DNA from: Parachlamydiales bacterium
GTDB lineage: Bacteria > Chlamydiota > Chlamydiia > Chlamydiales > JAJFMK01
Direction of reading: 5' to 3'
DNA: 10,968 bases
Assembly: GCA_020050175.1 (NCBI GenBank)
Contig: JAGVKY010000159.1
Location: forward strand, 1 to 10,968
Part shown: positions 1-5,477 of the stretch, in pieces
Layout of the letters: each line of letters starts with the position of its first letter
Position numbering within the stretch: the first letter of the stretch is position 1
Notes under the pieces: model-generated
Told to the model about the DNA's origin: nothing
Seen by the model: only the letters and a program-made list of their open reading frames with translations
Database searches by the model: none
Position numbers and translations under genes: made by a program

Positions 1-45
1 AGCGAGCTCCTACCGGACAACTGGATCAAAGCTAGATCTCCTTAA
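1..45 (+). CDS. C-terminal tail of IS66-family-like transposase (partial)
   Basis: Frame 1 encodes SELLPDNWIKARSP and then TAA at 43-45. A short 'LLPxNW'-type end is what I recall for the C-terminus of IS66 TnpC transposases, and it lies about 50 bases inside a GTAA-type end, as it should. Only 14 residues are visible, so the family call rests mainly on its position next to the terminal repeat. The 5' part is outside the window. Confidence 0.5.
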   Translation, partial: SELLPDNWIKARSP

Positions 46-73
46 AAGCCGCCTAACTCTACCTCTGGAAGTC

Positions 74-98
74 AACCTGGGGCTAAACTGACGCTTAC
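74..98 (-). repeat. Terminal inverted repeat (IRR) of the left IS
   Basis: Read on the minus strand it begins GTAAGCGTCA. Positions 11-15 then differ from the end at 10873, and a shared CCCAGGTT stretch follows (19/25 identical overall). It is outward-facing relative to the IS body at 1-73. The bases just outside (99-106, caatcact) would be one copy of an 8-bp target duplication if this element transposed alone. Confidence 0.6.
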
Positions 99-181
99 CA
101 ATCACTAAAAAAACTCGCAAAACTCAATCCACAGATGTTTCGATTAAGCCATTTTTTCATTTGTTTTTTAGGCTTTACATT

Positions 182-203
182 AGAGCCTGACATTACAGGC
201 TCT
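182..203 (-). terminator. Perfect 8-bp hairpin downstream of the Nudix remnant
   Basis: AGAGCCTG (182-189) and CAGGCTCT (196-203) are perfectly complementary with a 6-base loop. It lies directly after the frame-corrected stop of the Nudix remnant, where a terminator would be expected. No U-run follows on either strand, so it may be a non-canonical terminator or simply a palindromic repeat. The rest of 99-206 is AT-rich and shows no gene. Confidence 0.35.
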
Positions 204-206
204 TAT

Positions 207-438
207 TAAGGATTGCTGTATTGATACTTTTCAAGTTCAGGACAAATAGGGAGATAATGACTCCTATGCAAGCTTGTCTCTTCTTCAGTTCTCTTTCAGC
301 AGTGTGAATAGAATTTTCACCACTGGCAGCATGTCCTTTTGGAAAATCCCAATGTTCTTTTTGGTGTTTGACAATCAGGGTTTCCCAATGACCTTTTTCT
401 CTCTTCAAAGGAATAATTCCGAAAAAATATTCAATCAT
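207..438 (-). pseudogene. Frameshifted, truncated Nudix hydrolase (Ap4A hydrolase-like)
   Basis: The reading frame from ATG 436-438 gives MIEYFFGIIPLKREKGHW... and a clear Nudix box start: WDFPKGH, then G-x5-E-x7-REL at residues 35-51. The box should continue with EE(T/S)G, but the frame runs into KKRQACIG. One base further round, the other frame reads EETSLHRSHYLP and later ELEKYQYSN before TAA at 207-209. A single-base deletion near 281-287 explains this. Even frame-corrected the product would be about 76 residues, against roughly 140-150 for bis(5'-nucleosyl)-tetraphosphatases, so the C-terminal half is gone too. The family hydrolyses dinucleoside polyphosphates; this copy should be inactive. 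Its ATG lies inside the last codons of the upstream recombinase chimera. Confidence 0.75.
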
Positions 439-1027
439 TATATGCCAAGGGTGTTACCGACGATTGCTCAAAACCCTGAGCAGTTTCAACGTATCCTAAC
501 AGAACTTGAAGGGATTTATACCTGCTCGGCTTTTGTATGTTGTGAAGAGGTATCCCCTTCTCAGCAACCGATGTCACTAAGCCTCTTCGTCCGCTATGAC
601 CCGATTCTTCTCCAAAGTAGCGTTTCATTGTCCTAGCCACTAGCCTTCCGCTAATCCTTGCAGCATTCAGATTACCCCAGCGGTCTATCGGTCTGAAGAG
701 GGGACCAGATTGAGACAATGTAATCCAATCTTTCAGGGCCTTCAAGGAGCAAATATTTGGGTCTTTGGTTCGTGACAAAAATACCTGAACTGAAACATCT
801 GATGTTTTTGACCTTATAAGGTTTAGAATTACTCCTTTATCCGAAAATTCAAGGTTTTCAAAATCAAGATCTGCTAATTCGCTTCTCCTCAGCGCCCCAA
901 AAAAAGCTAGGGTAATGATCGCCTTATCGAAATTGCAATGAACAAATTCCACTTGGTCATAGTAGGCGTTAATCCAGTCGATTTCAGAGGCTTTTGCAAG
1001 TCTTAGATTTAGCATGAGGAAGGACAT
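431..1027 (-). pseudogene. Chimeric ORF: acetyltransferase N-terminus fused to truncated tyrosine recombinase
   Basis: Open frame of 198 codons. From DKAIITLAFFGALRRSEL onward it aligns throughout with residues 149-314 of the intact recombinase at 2404-3348 (about 80% identical by eye). The core-binding N-terminal domain (about 148 residues) is missing and replaced by about 30 residues of another protein. It keeps the first catalytic Arg (ALRRSEL), the HSGR motif and the GYVE tyrosine. The intact copy's SRHKS is SRYKS here, so the conserved His is Tyr, and the preceding Leu is Pro. There is also a three-residue net loss in two short gaps. It follows arsR with an overlap (ATG 1025-1027 or 1013-1015 against the arsR stop at 1009-1011), so it would be co-transcribed with arsM-arsR. 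Very probably not a working recombinase. Confidence 0.75.
926..1015 (-). pseudogene. N-terminal fragment of a probable GNAT acetyltransferase
   Basis: The first residues of the chimeric frame, MLNLRLAKASEIDWINAYYD and then QVEFVHCNF, are foreign to the recombinase. They resemble the start of GNAT N-acetyltransferases (a beta strand 'LRLA', then 'EIDWINA.YD.V.F' of helix 1). A GNAT gene after arsR would fit arsenic operons that carry an acetyltransferase. Homology ends at NFDK, where recombinase sequence begins; the shared bases GATAAGGCGATCAT mark the crossover (915-928). All acetyl-CoA-binding motifs would lie downstream and are absent. The family call rests on about 30 residues and is moderate. 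Confidence 0.45.
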
Positions 1028-1353
1028 TGCTTACTAAGTTCGGTCAGCTTCATAAAATCGGAGCGGTATGGCTCGACATTTTTTAACTCACCTAAAACAT
1101 CCTCAAGAATTTGTTGTGCCCATTCGGGCAGGGTTTGATTCATCCGATAATATACCCATTGCCCCCTGCGCTCATCTAATACAATGCCGGAGTTGCGCAA
1201 GAGGGCTAAATGGCGAGAAATTTTTGGCTGAATACTTCCTATTACTTGTCCAAACTCGCAAACGCAAAGTTCTTTATTCTTTTGGAGCAAGAAAAGACAG
1301 CGCAAGCGAGTCTCATCGGACAGTAAAGCAAACAATTCATGCGGTGCCATCAT
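1009..1353 (-). CDS. arsR: ArsR-family arsenic-responsive transcriptional repressor
   Basis: 114 residues, usual for ArsR/SmtB proteins. A winged helix-turn-helix spans about residues 4-85. The metal-binding helix carries the ELCVCEF motif (Cys30, Cys32), the classic As(III)/Sb(III) sensor pair; a further Cys19 and a C-terminal Cys110/Cys114 pair (CPSSC) may contribute. The recognition helix is QPKISRHLALLRNSGIV, followed by the wing DERRGQWVYYRM. As(III) binding is known to release such proteins from DNA. The ATG (1351-1353) overlaps the arsM stop as ATGA, implying translational coupling. It probably represses the arsM promoter, where an inverted repeat covers the -10 (2229-2248). A second ATG directly follows the first; either could be used. 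Confidence 0.92.
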   Translation of the reverse strand: MMAPHELFALLSDETRLRCLFLLQKNKELCVCEFGQVIGSIQPKISRHLALLRNSGIVLDERRGQWVYYRMNQTLPEWAQQILEDVLGELKNVEPYRSDFMKLTELSKQCPSSC

Positions 1354-2207
1354 GGCCTTGATTTCGGTTTCAGAGCCTTTATCTTAGCAGAGACAACATA
1401 ATTTTCCGCGTCTGAACCAGGCACCCAATCTTTGATGAACATGCGACTGTTTTCCTGAGGTTCAATCGCGATATTTACAAAGCCAGACTTAGATAGAATT
1501 TTTTTAAGCTCATCGATGGTAATAGCCCCTGAAATGCAATTGCAGTACAACTCCTCGTTTTTGACCATTTCTGCCGGTAAAGGTTTATTTGCAACCATAT
1601 CCGAAATCGCAATCCTCCCCCCCTCTTTTAAGACGCGAAAAGCTTCATTGAAAACTGCTCGCTTATTTGTGGACAGATTGATAACGCAATTGGAAATAAT
1701 GACATCGACAGTATTGTTCGGTAGCGGCAGATGCTCTATTTCACCCAAAAGAAATTCCACGTTGTGGTAACCGCTTTTTACAGCATTGGCCCTTGCTTTA
1801 CTCAGCATTTCCGGAGTCATATCGACTCCATAAACTTTGCCATTCGAACCAACTTTACGGGCAGCCAGAAAGGCATCAAAGCCTCCTCCCGCACCTAAAT
1901 CTAAAACAACTTCCCCCTCTTTAAGGGATGCTATTGCTTGAGGATTCCCACAGCCGAGACCCATGTTGGAGCCCTCGGGTACGCTATCTAATTCTTCTTG
2001 GCTGTAACCCAATTCTTTTGAGTATCCATCATCGGGTTTAGCAGAAACTCCACAGCAACTACGCGAATTCCCACAGCATTTATTTTTGTTGCTAGCTTCA
2101 GCAACGCCACTATAAGCGGCCCTAACTTCATTTTTTACGTCTTCAGTATTTTTAGACACTTCCACGTATCTCACATTTTCGATCTGGGGTGGTTGATAGT
2201 TGTCCAT
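1350..2207 (-). CDS. arsM: Arsenite S-adenosylmethionine methyltransferase
   Basis: 285 residues from ATG 2205-2207. This start is chosen because AAGGAG lies 6 bases upstream (2214-2219) and the longer frame would overlap the promoter. It methylates As(III) to methylated arsenicals with SAM in the cytoplasm. The SAM-binding motif VLDLGAGGGFDAF is at residues 101-113, followed by GVDMTPEML. The four cysteines of ArsM enzymes are all present: Cys44 (in a CCG...SCCG cluster, 44-52), Cys86 (GLGCGNP), Cys174 (SNCVINLS) and Cys224 (YCNCISGAI). First gene of a minus-strand operon with arsR (ATGA overlap). No arsenate reductase or arsenite permease is in the window, so methylation is the only arsenic route visible here. 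The gene appears intact. Confidence 0.95.
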   Translation of the reverse strand: MDNYQPPQIENVRYVEVSKNTEDVKNEVRAAYSGVAEASNKNKCCGNSRSCCGVSAKPDDGYSKELGYSQEELDSVPEGSNMGLGCGNPQAIASLKEGEVVLDLGAGGGFDAFLAARKVGSNGKVYGVDMTPEMLSKARANAVKSGYHNVEFLLGEIEHLPLPNNTVDVIISNCVINLSTNKRAVFNEAFRVLKEGGRIAISDMVANKPLPAEMVKNEELYCNCISGAITIDELKKILSKSGFVNIAIEPQENSRMFIKDWVPGSDAENYVVSAKIKALKPKSRP

Positions 2208-2213
2208 GACCGT

Positions 2214-2270
2214 CTCCTTGTTTTTTGTATATATGTACATGCATATATCCAAATACTCAAGAGAAGTCAA
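2214..2270 (-). promoter_or_regulatory. arsM-arsR promoter with probable ArsR operator
   Basis: On the minus strand there is TTGACT (2265-2270), a 17-bp spacer and TATATG (2242-2247), a good sigma70-type promoter; the start point would fall near 2235. An inverted repeat with 7-bp arms ATATATG and CATATAT around a 6-bp centre (2229-2248) covers the -10 and start site. That position and AT-rich dyad form suit an ArsR/SmtB operator. The ribosome binding site AAGGAG is at 2214-2219. Promoter elements are read directly; the protein that binds is inferred from the downstream arsR gene. Confidence 0.6.
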
Positions 2271-2288
2271 TCTATTTCTTTTAATTTG

Positions 2289-2345
2289 GCAGATTTGGAG
2301 AAAGGGCCCGGCTGGTCAGGCTTAGTCCTTGTGACCGAGATCTGC
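2289..2345. other. Nested inverted repeats between recombinase and arsM
   Basis: GCAGAT (2289-2294) pairs with ATCTGC (2340-2345), and GGTCA (2314-2318) pairs with TGACC (2332-2336) inside it. It lies in the 133-bp space between the recombinase stop and the arsM promoter. No U-run follows, so it is not a standard terminator. It could be a structured 3' end of the recombinase transcript or chance. Nothing coding is seen here. Confidence 0.25.
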
Positions 2346-2403
2346 AAAGAAATGACTGATAATCCCACTTTAATCACACAGACGTTAATGCTGTCTCGTG
2401 CTT

Positions 2404-3348
2404 TCAAATTCCTAAGCTATTAACTGATGATTGATCAAATCCTTGGGCTGTTTCAACGTAACCCATGAGCACTTGAAGTGATTTGTGCCTACTTAGCTTT
2501 TGGATGTTATGAAGAGGCAAACCCTTCTCAGCGATTGAAGTGACCAAACCTCTTCGACCGCTGTGTCCTGAATATTCATTACCAAAGTATCGCTTCATTG
2601 TCCTAGCGACTAATCTTCCACTTATTCTAGTGGGCTTTAGGTTGTCCCACCTATCAATCGGCCTAAAGAGGGGACCACTAAGAATTTGCGATTTTGAGAT
2701 CCAATCTTTTAAGGCTCCAACCGGACAAATATTTTGATCCTTTGTTTTCGATAGGAAAACTTTAACAGAGACATCAGACGTCTTACTCTTGAGCAGATTC
2801 AAAATAACTCCTTTCTCTGAAAATTCGATATTTTCAATGTCGAGGTTAGCTAGCTCGCTTCTCCTTAGAGCTCCAAAGAAGGCGAGAGTTATGATCGCCT
2901 TATCACGAGTATCCCTAAGATCACCCATCAGCCCTTTGCAGAAAATTGATAGCTCCAAAAGGCTAAGGGCCTTTGCTTTCCTAATGGCTTGCTTTTCGGA
3001 ATGTTCCCGGCGGATCCCTTTTCGGACTCTTCTGTAGAGGTCCTGATCTCCTGAGATCTTTTGTCCCGCTTTTTCATGGGCCTTCTCTATAGCGGCTATT
3101 GTGCAATCGATCGTAGAAAAACTGACTTGACCCCCTAAACTGGCTAAAAAGAGACTTACTGTTTCCGAAGAAGTTGGACAAGAAACTAGCTGATTTTCTG
3201 AACACCATTTGGAAAATTTTTTCCACATAGAAGCATAGGTCTTTCGGGTGTTCTCGGCTAAAGAGGCCTGCTCATAGGCAATCGTCTTTTCAATCAGCTC
3301 CTTTCGGTCGGTGGTAAGTTGGGTCTGATCAACGACTGATAATTCCAT
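2404..3348 (-). CDS. Tyrosine recombinase / site-specific integrase (intact)
   Basis: 314 residues, normal for a compact XerC/D-size tyrosine recombinase. A SAM-like core-binding domain spans about residues 20-115 (AENTRKTYASMWKKFSKWC...). The catalytic domain follows from about 145. Active-site residues are visible: Arg162 in GALRRSEL, Lys190 in the beta-hairpin (KSKTSDVSV), His262 and Arg265 in HSGRRG, His288 in SRHKS, and nucleophile Tyr297 in LMGYVE. The family cuts and rejoins DNA through a 3'-phosphotyrosine link. Immediately upstream (3351-3384) lies a phased repeat/inverted repeat that may be its substrate or operator. A truncated relative lies on the far side of arsM-arsR. Not enough features to call it XerC, XerD or a phage integrase; it looks like a mobile-element integrase. 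No strong ribosome binding site precedes ATG 3346-3348. Confidence 0.9.
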   Translation of the reverse strand: MELSVVDQTQLTTDRKELIEKTIAYEQASLAENTRKTYASMWKKFSKWCSENQLVSCPTSSETVSLFLASLGGQVSFSTIDCTIAAIEKAHEKAGQKISGDQDLYRRVRKGIRREHSEKQAIRKAKALSLLELSIFCKGLMGDLRDTRDKAIITLAFFGALRRSELANLDIENIEFSEKGVILNLLKSKTSDVSVKVFLSKTKDQNICPVGALKDWISKSQILSGPLFRPIDRWDNLKPTRISGRLVARTMKRYFGNEYSGHSGRRGLVTSIAEKGLPLHNIQKLSRHKSLQVLMGYVETAQGFDQSSVNSLGI

Positions 3349-3350
3349 TT

Positions 3351-3384
3351 CTAATGTCCACTAATGTTCGTTAATGGACACTAA
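3351..3384. promoter_or_regulatory. Candidate recombination or control site upstream of the integrase
   Basis: Three copies of YTAATG start exactly 10 bases apart (3351, 3361, 3371), with a weaker CTAAAG at 3381. Superimposed is an inverted repeat: TGTCCACTAA (3355-3364) and TTAATGGACA (3371-3380), 9 of 10 paired, around a 6-bp centre TGTTCG. Tyrosine recombinase core sites are typically two inverted arms of about 10-13 bp around a 6-8 bp crossover region, so the geometry fits. It sits 2 bases upstream of the integrase ATG, so it could also be an autoregulatory operator. No second full copy was found in the window. Confidence 0.45.
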
Positions 3385-3406
3385 AGAAAGAAATAAATTT
3401 TTGCAA

Positions 3407-3421
3407 TCCGATTTTATCGGA
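3407..3421. other. Short hairpin in the integrase-AbiE intergenic space
   Basis: TCCGAT (3407-3412) and ATCGGA (3416-3421) form a perfect 6-bp stem with a 3-base loop, preceded by a T-run at 3398-3402. It could end transcripts coming from the AbiE genes on the minus strand: in that direction the stem is followed by TGCAAAAATTT, not a clean U-tract. The interval 3385-3624 otherwise holds only a 56-codon frame (3374-3544) without a ribosome binding site. Confidence 0.25.
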
Positions 3422-3624
3422 CTATTTGGCTTTTCTAAGAAAAAATTTCATTTTGTCCCAGCACAGGGATTGCATGGGGATTACACGAGAATGTTTAATC
3501 CTCTATACCCGGATACCACAAACTTGATTTGGTCTGACCTTTAAAGTGGATGCGTCTTTGAGTTCTTAATTCTCTGAGAAGCACTTGTATTTGAGAGAAA
3601 ATGGTAAGACTTGAGCCAACTCAG

Positions 3625-4461
3625 CTAATTTGGAACCCTGCTTTGCGTCCCTTTCCAAGCTTCTCCAGTAAGGCATGGAAAGAGGCGGTCTTTTACTAAG
3701 GATAACCCCTCTGCTAAGTGCCATTGTGGCTCAACCTCGGGTGACAAAAGTGGACGGATGTCATCTATAAAATTTGCAGAGGTTGCTTTCTCGATTAAAT
3801 TCTGTTCAAACTGGGCTCTCGATACTTGAATGCCTTGTTGCTCTAAATAATGATGAAATATTTTGACAACATTTTGCAGATCAATCTGATGGTGCTTAAG
3901 GACAAACCAGAAATCAAATAAATCGCGCCCTTTTTTTCTTTGGAAAAGGGCACGCAGTTTGGTTCCCATGAGCTCTTCCAAATGGTAGGTCAAAATAGGC
4001 GCGTTTCCTTGGAACCAGCTAGAGTCAACTTTGAAATTTTTATGGATAAATCCGTTTACGGAAAAATGCTCACGCGTATTAATCTCTATTTTTAGCTTCA
4101 TAGGTATAGAAGGATTGTCTTCTGACTGGAAGATGTAGATGAGGGTAAATCGCCCCTGTCCTTGTTTCCATTTTGGTTCGCCAAGCCATGGATTTAGGGC
4201 TTTACGAATTTCAGAGATAACCTCGCCTATGGGCGTTTGTTCGATTTGTACTAGGTCGATATCTTCTGAGTATCGAGGGGAAGGGTTGCAATATAGTTTG
4301 TAAAGAGCAGTTCCTCCTCTAAAGGCCAGTGTTTTGGAGATGAGCTCGGAGGAAAAAAGCTCGGTCAGGGCTCTACAAATGATCAAATCTTGCTCTACTT
4401 GTGCATCGGAAATCCAAGGAGCACGTCTACGCCATTCAATAATGAAATTTCTAGGAACCAT
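3625..4461 (-). CDS. abiEii: AbiEii-type nucleotidyltransferase toxin
   Basis: 278 residues from ATG 4459-4461, chosen because it sits 2 bases after the upstream stop with AGAGG about 7 bases before it; the longer frame start at 4500 has no such signal. It belongs to the AbiEii/AbiGii toxin family (DNA polymerase beta-like nucleotidyltransferase fold). Motifs seen: FRGGTALYKL (residues 47-56) and SEDIDL (65-70) with the acidic pair Asp67/Asp69, KIEINTRE around Glu127, and MGTKLRALFQRKKGRDLFDF (165-184) with Lys168 and the GRDLFD signature. Family members inhibit growth when unrestrained and act in phage abortive infection and plasmid or island stabilisation. All motifs are present, so it appears functional. 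Paired with the antitoxin gene just upstream. Confidence 0.88.
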   Translation of the reverse strand: MVPRNFIIEWRRRAPWISDAQVEQDLIICRALTELFSSELISKTLAFRGGTALYKLYCNPSPRYSEDIDLVQIEQTPIGEVISEIRKALNPWLGEPKWKQGQGRFTLIYIFQSEDNPSIPMKLKIEINTREHFSVNGFIHKNFKVDSSWFQGNAPILTYHLEELMGTKLRALFQRKKGRDLFDFWFVLKHHQIDLQNVVKIFHHYLEQQGIQVSRAQFEQNLIEKATSANFIDDIRPLLSPEVEPQWHLAEGLSLVKDRLFPCLTGEAWKGTQSRVPN

Positions 4462-4463
4462 GT

Positions 4464-5246
4464 TCAAGCCTCTAGTTCGGTGTTGATGATTAAGCGCCAT
4501 CGAGAATTAAGCGAAGCACCTTCAGGTTTTTCTTGAGGATCTAGCAGCGCTTTCCTGACGTATATCTGTTTTTTCAACTGCTCTTCACAGAGTTGGGCCA
4601 ATTCTTCCAAGTTAAGCATTTCAAAAAAATACCCTAGCCTTTGAAGATGAGGAGCATGCTTTACTTGAGAAATTTCCTTCTTAACGAATTCTATATTAAG
4701 ATGCTCGGATAAATCAGAAAGTATTTCACAAACAGCAGAAATACCCCCTGCTTTTTGAGGAAATAAGACTAGATCAACGGCTAACGTAGCTGGATCTGCT
4801 ACCCATACGAAGCCCCTTGGAGTGTTAAATTGACGGACGGCAGACTGTTCGGCCCCTGATTTGCATGTAAACGAAATTTTAACTCTACCGATCTGAAGAT
4901 CTCTTCTGGCTTTTGGGATCACGACTTGAAAGGTTTGCGGTTTCTGGTGAGCAGCTCCGTAGAATTGGGCTGCGCTAATGAGGCCTACATAATAGGGCAT
5001 TTTAAGATGCCTCATAAGTTCATCAATGAATTGCTCTGGAGGAAGAGATTGTAAGGATTCGTATTCGGGTGGGACAATGATGAAAAAGCCTTGTAATGGA
5101 GAGGCTATTTCTTGTTTTTTTTTCAATCGTTTTATAGCAGATTTTAATGCTATTTTGGATAGTTTCGTTTCTTTCAAAGCTTCATCTTCAGTAAAAGATG
5201 ATCGACCTTGCGTGGCTAGATAATGTACATAATTTTTTAAGTCCAT
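4464..5246 (-). CDS. abiEi: AbiEi-type antitoxin / transcriptional autorepressor
   Basis: 260 residues from ATG 5244-5246. This start is preferred over the frame start at 5360 because MDLKNYVHYLATQGRSSFTE is the family's typical beginning, an AGG lies 4 bases upstream, and the longer start would place the operator-like repeats (5281-5363) inside the gene. Residues 1-60 form a winged helix (GRSSFTEDEALKETKLS...AIKRLKKKQEI); the core PYYVGLISAAQFYGAAHQKP then QTFQVVIPK follows at about 85-115, as in AbiEi proteins. AbiEi is known to neutralise AbiEii without stable binding (type IV) and to repress its own operon through its N-terminal domain. Two bases separate it from the toxin gene, so the pair is translated together. 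Confidence 0.87.
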   Translation of the reverse strand: MDLKNYVHYLATQGRSSFTEDEALKETKLSKIALKSAIKRLKKKQEIASPLQGFFIIVPPEYESLQSLPPEQFIDELMRHLKMPYYVGLISAAQFYGAAHQKPQTFQVVIPKARRDLQIGRVKISFTCKSGAEQSAVRQFNTPRGFVWVADPATLAVDLVLFPQKAGGISAVCEILSDLSEHLNIEFVKKEISQVKHAPHLQRLGYFFEMLNLEELAQLCEEQLKKQIYVRKALLDPQEKPEGASLNSRWRLIINTELEA

Positions 5247-5280
5247 TTCACCTAATTTTGCAATCCGTTTGCAAATAGGA

Positions 5281-5363
5281 CCGATTTTTGGTCTTTTATG
5301 CGATTGCATTGCAATATCATATTGTGCCGAATTTTGGTCTTTTATGCAATCGGGCTGCAATAT
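5281..5363 (-). promoter_or_regulatory. Tandem 37-bp repeats, probable AbiEi operator
   Basis: Two direct repeats of 37 bp (5281-5317 and 5327-5363; 31/37 identical) start 46 bp apart, each containing TTTTGGTCTTTTATG and ending GCAATAT. The first also contains a perfect 13-bp palindrome, ATTGCA-T-TGCAAT (5303-5315). They lie 35-117 bp upstream of the chosen AbiEi start, the right place for the autorepression known for AbiE systems. A weak minus-strand promoter (TTGCAT, 17 bp, CACAAT) overlaps them. Confidence 0.5.
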
Positions 5364-5416
5364 GCATCATGTTAAGAAGAGCTACCACAAGAAGAATTTG
5401 ACTTTGTGAGGAGTGG

Positions 5417-5446
5417 TTGACAATTATCCATTGAACTTAGCATTGT
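5417..5446 (+). promoter_or_regulatory. Possible promoter for the 49-residue protein
   Basis: A perfect -35 TTGACA (5417-5422) is followed after 18 bases by a poor -10, CATTGT (5441-5446, 3/6). It is correctly placed 32 bases before the start codon at 5478 and faces away from the AbiE pair. Weak -10, hence low confidence. Confidence 0.3.
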
Positions 5447-5477
5447 GGCGGATTAAGTGCTAATAAGGAGATCCTGT

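Larger units (their letters stand above)
1..98 (+). mobile_element. Right end of an IS66-family-like insertion sequence
   Basis: The segment starts inside an open frame (1-45) that ends in a transposase-like tail, and finishes with a terminal repeat whose outer bases are ...GACGCTTAC (end at 98). Read inward on the minus strand this is GTAAGCGTCA, identical over its first 10 bases to the sequence starting at 10873. The 25-bp ends 74-98 and 10873-10897 agree at 19 of 25 positions. IS66-family elements are known for ends beginning GTAA. The element body lies to the left of the window, so its length and its transposase cannot be checked here. Orientation is plus, since the transposase tail reads toward the end. 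Confidence 0.6.

Noticed and set aside
2193..2423. 76-codon plus-strand frame across the arsM promoter
   Set aside because: It is antisense to the arsM start and covers promoter, dyad and intergenic sequence; no motif or ribosome binding site.
3374..3544. 56-codon plus-strand frame (MDTKERNKFLQS...) divergent from the integrase
   Set aside because: It has no ribosome binding site, its ATG lies inside the inverted repeat, it resembles no family I know, and a frame of this length is expected by chance.
5352..5360. AbiEi start at 5360 giving a 298-residue protein
   Set aside because: The first 38 residues would be encoded by the tandem operator-like repeats; the start at 5246 matches the family N-terminus.
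3301..5420. CRISPR array from the short spaced repeats near AbiE and the integrase
   Set aside because: There are only two 37-bp units with a 9-bp gap and 10-bp-phased hexamers; no regular repeat-spacer series and no cas genes.
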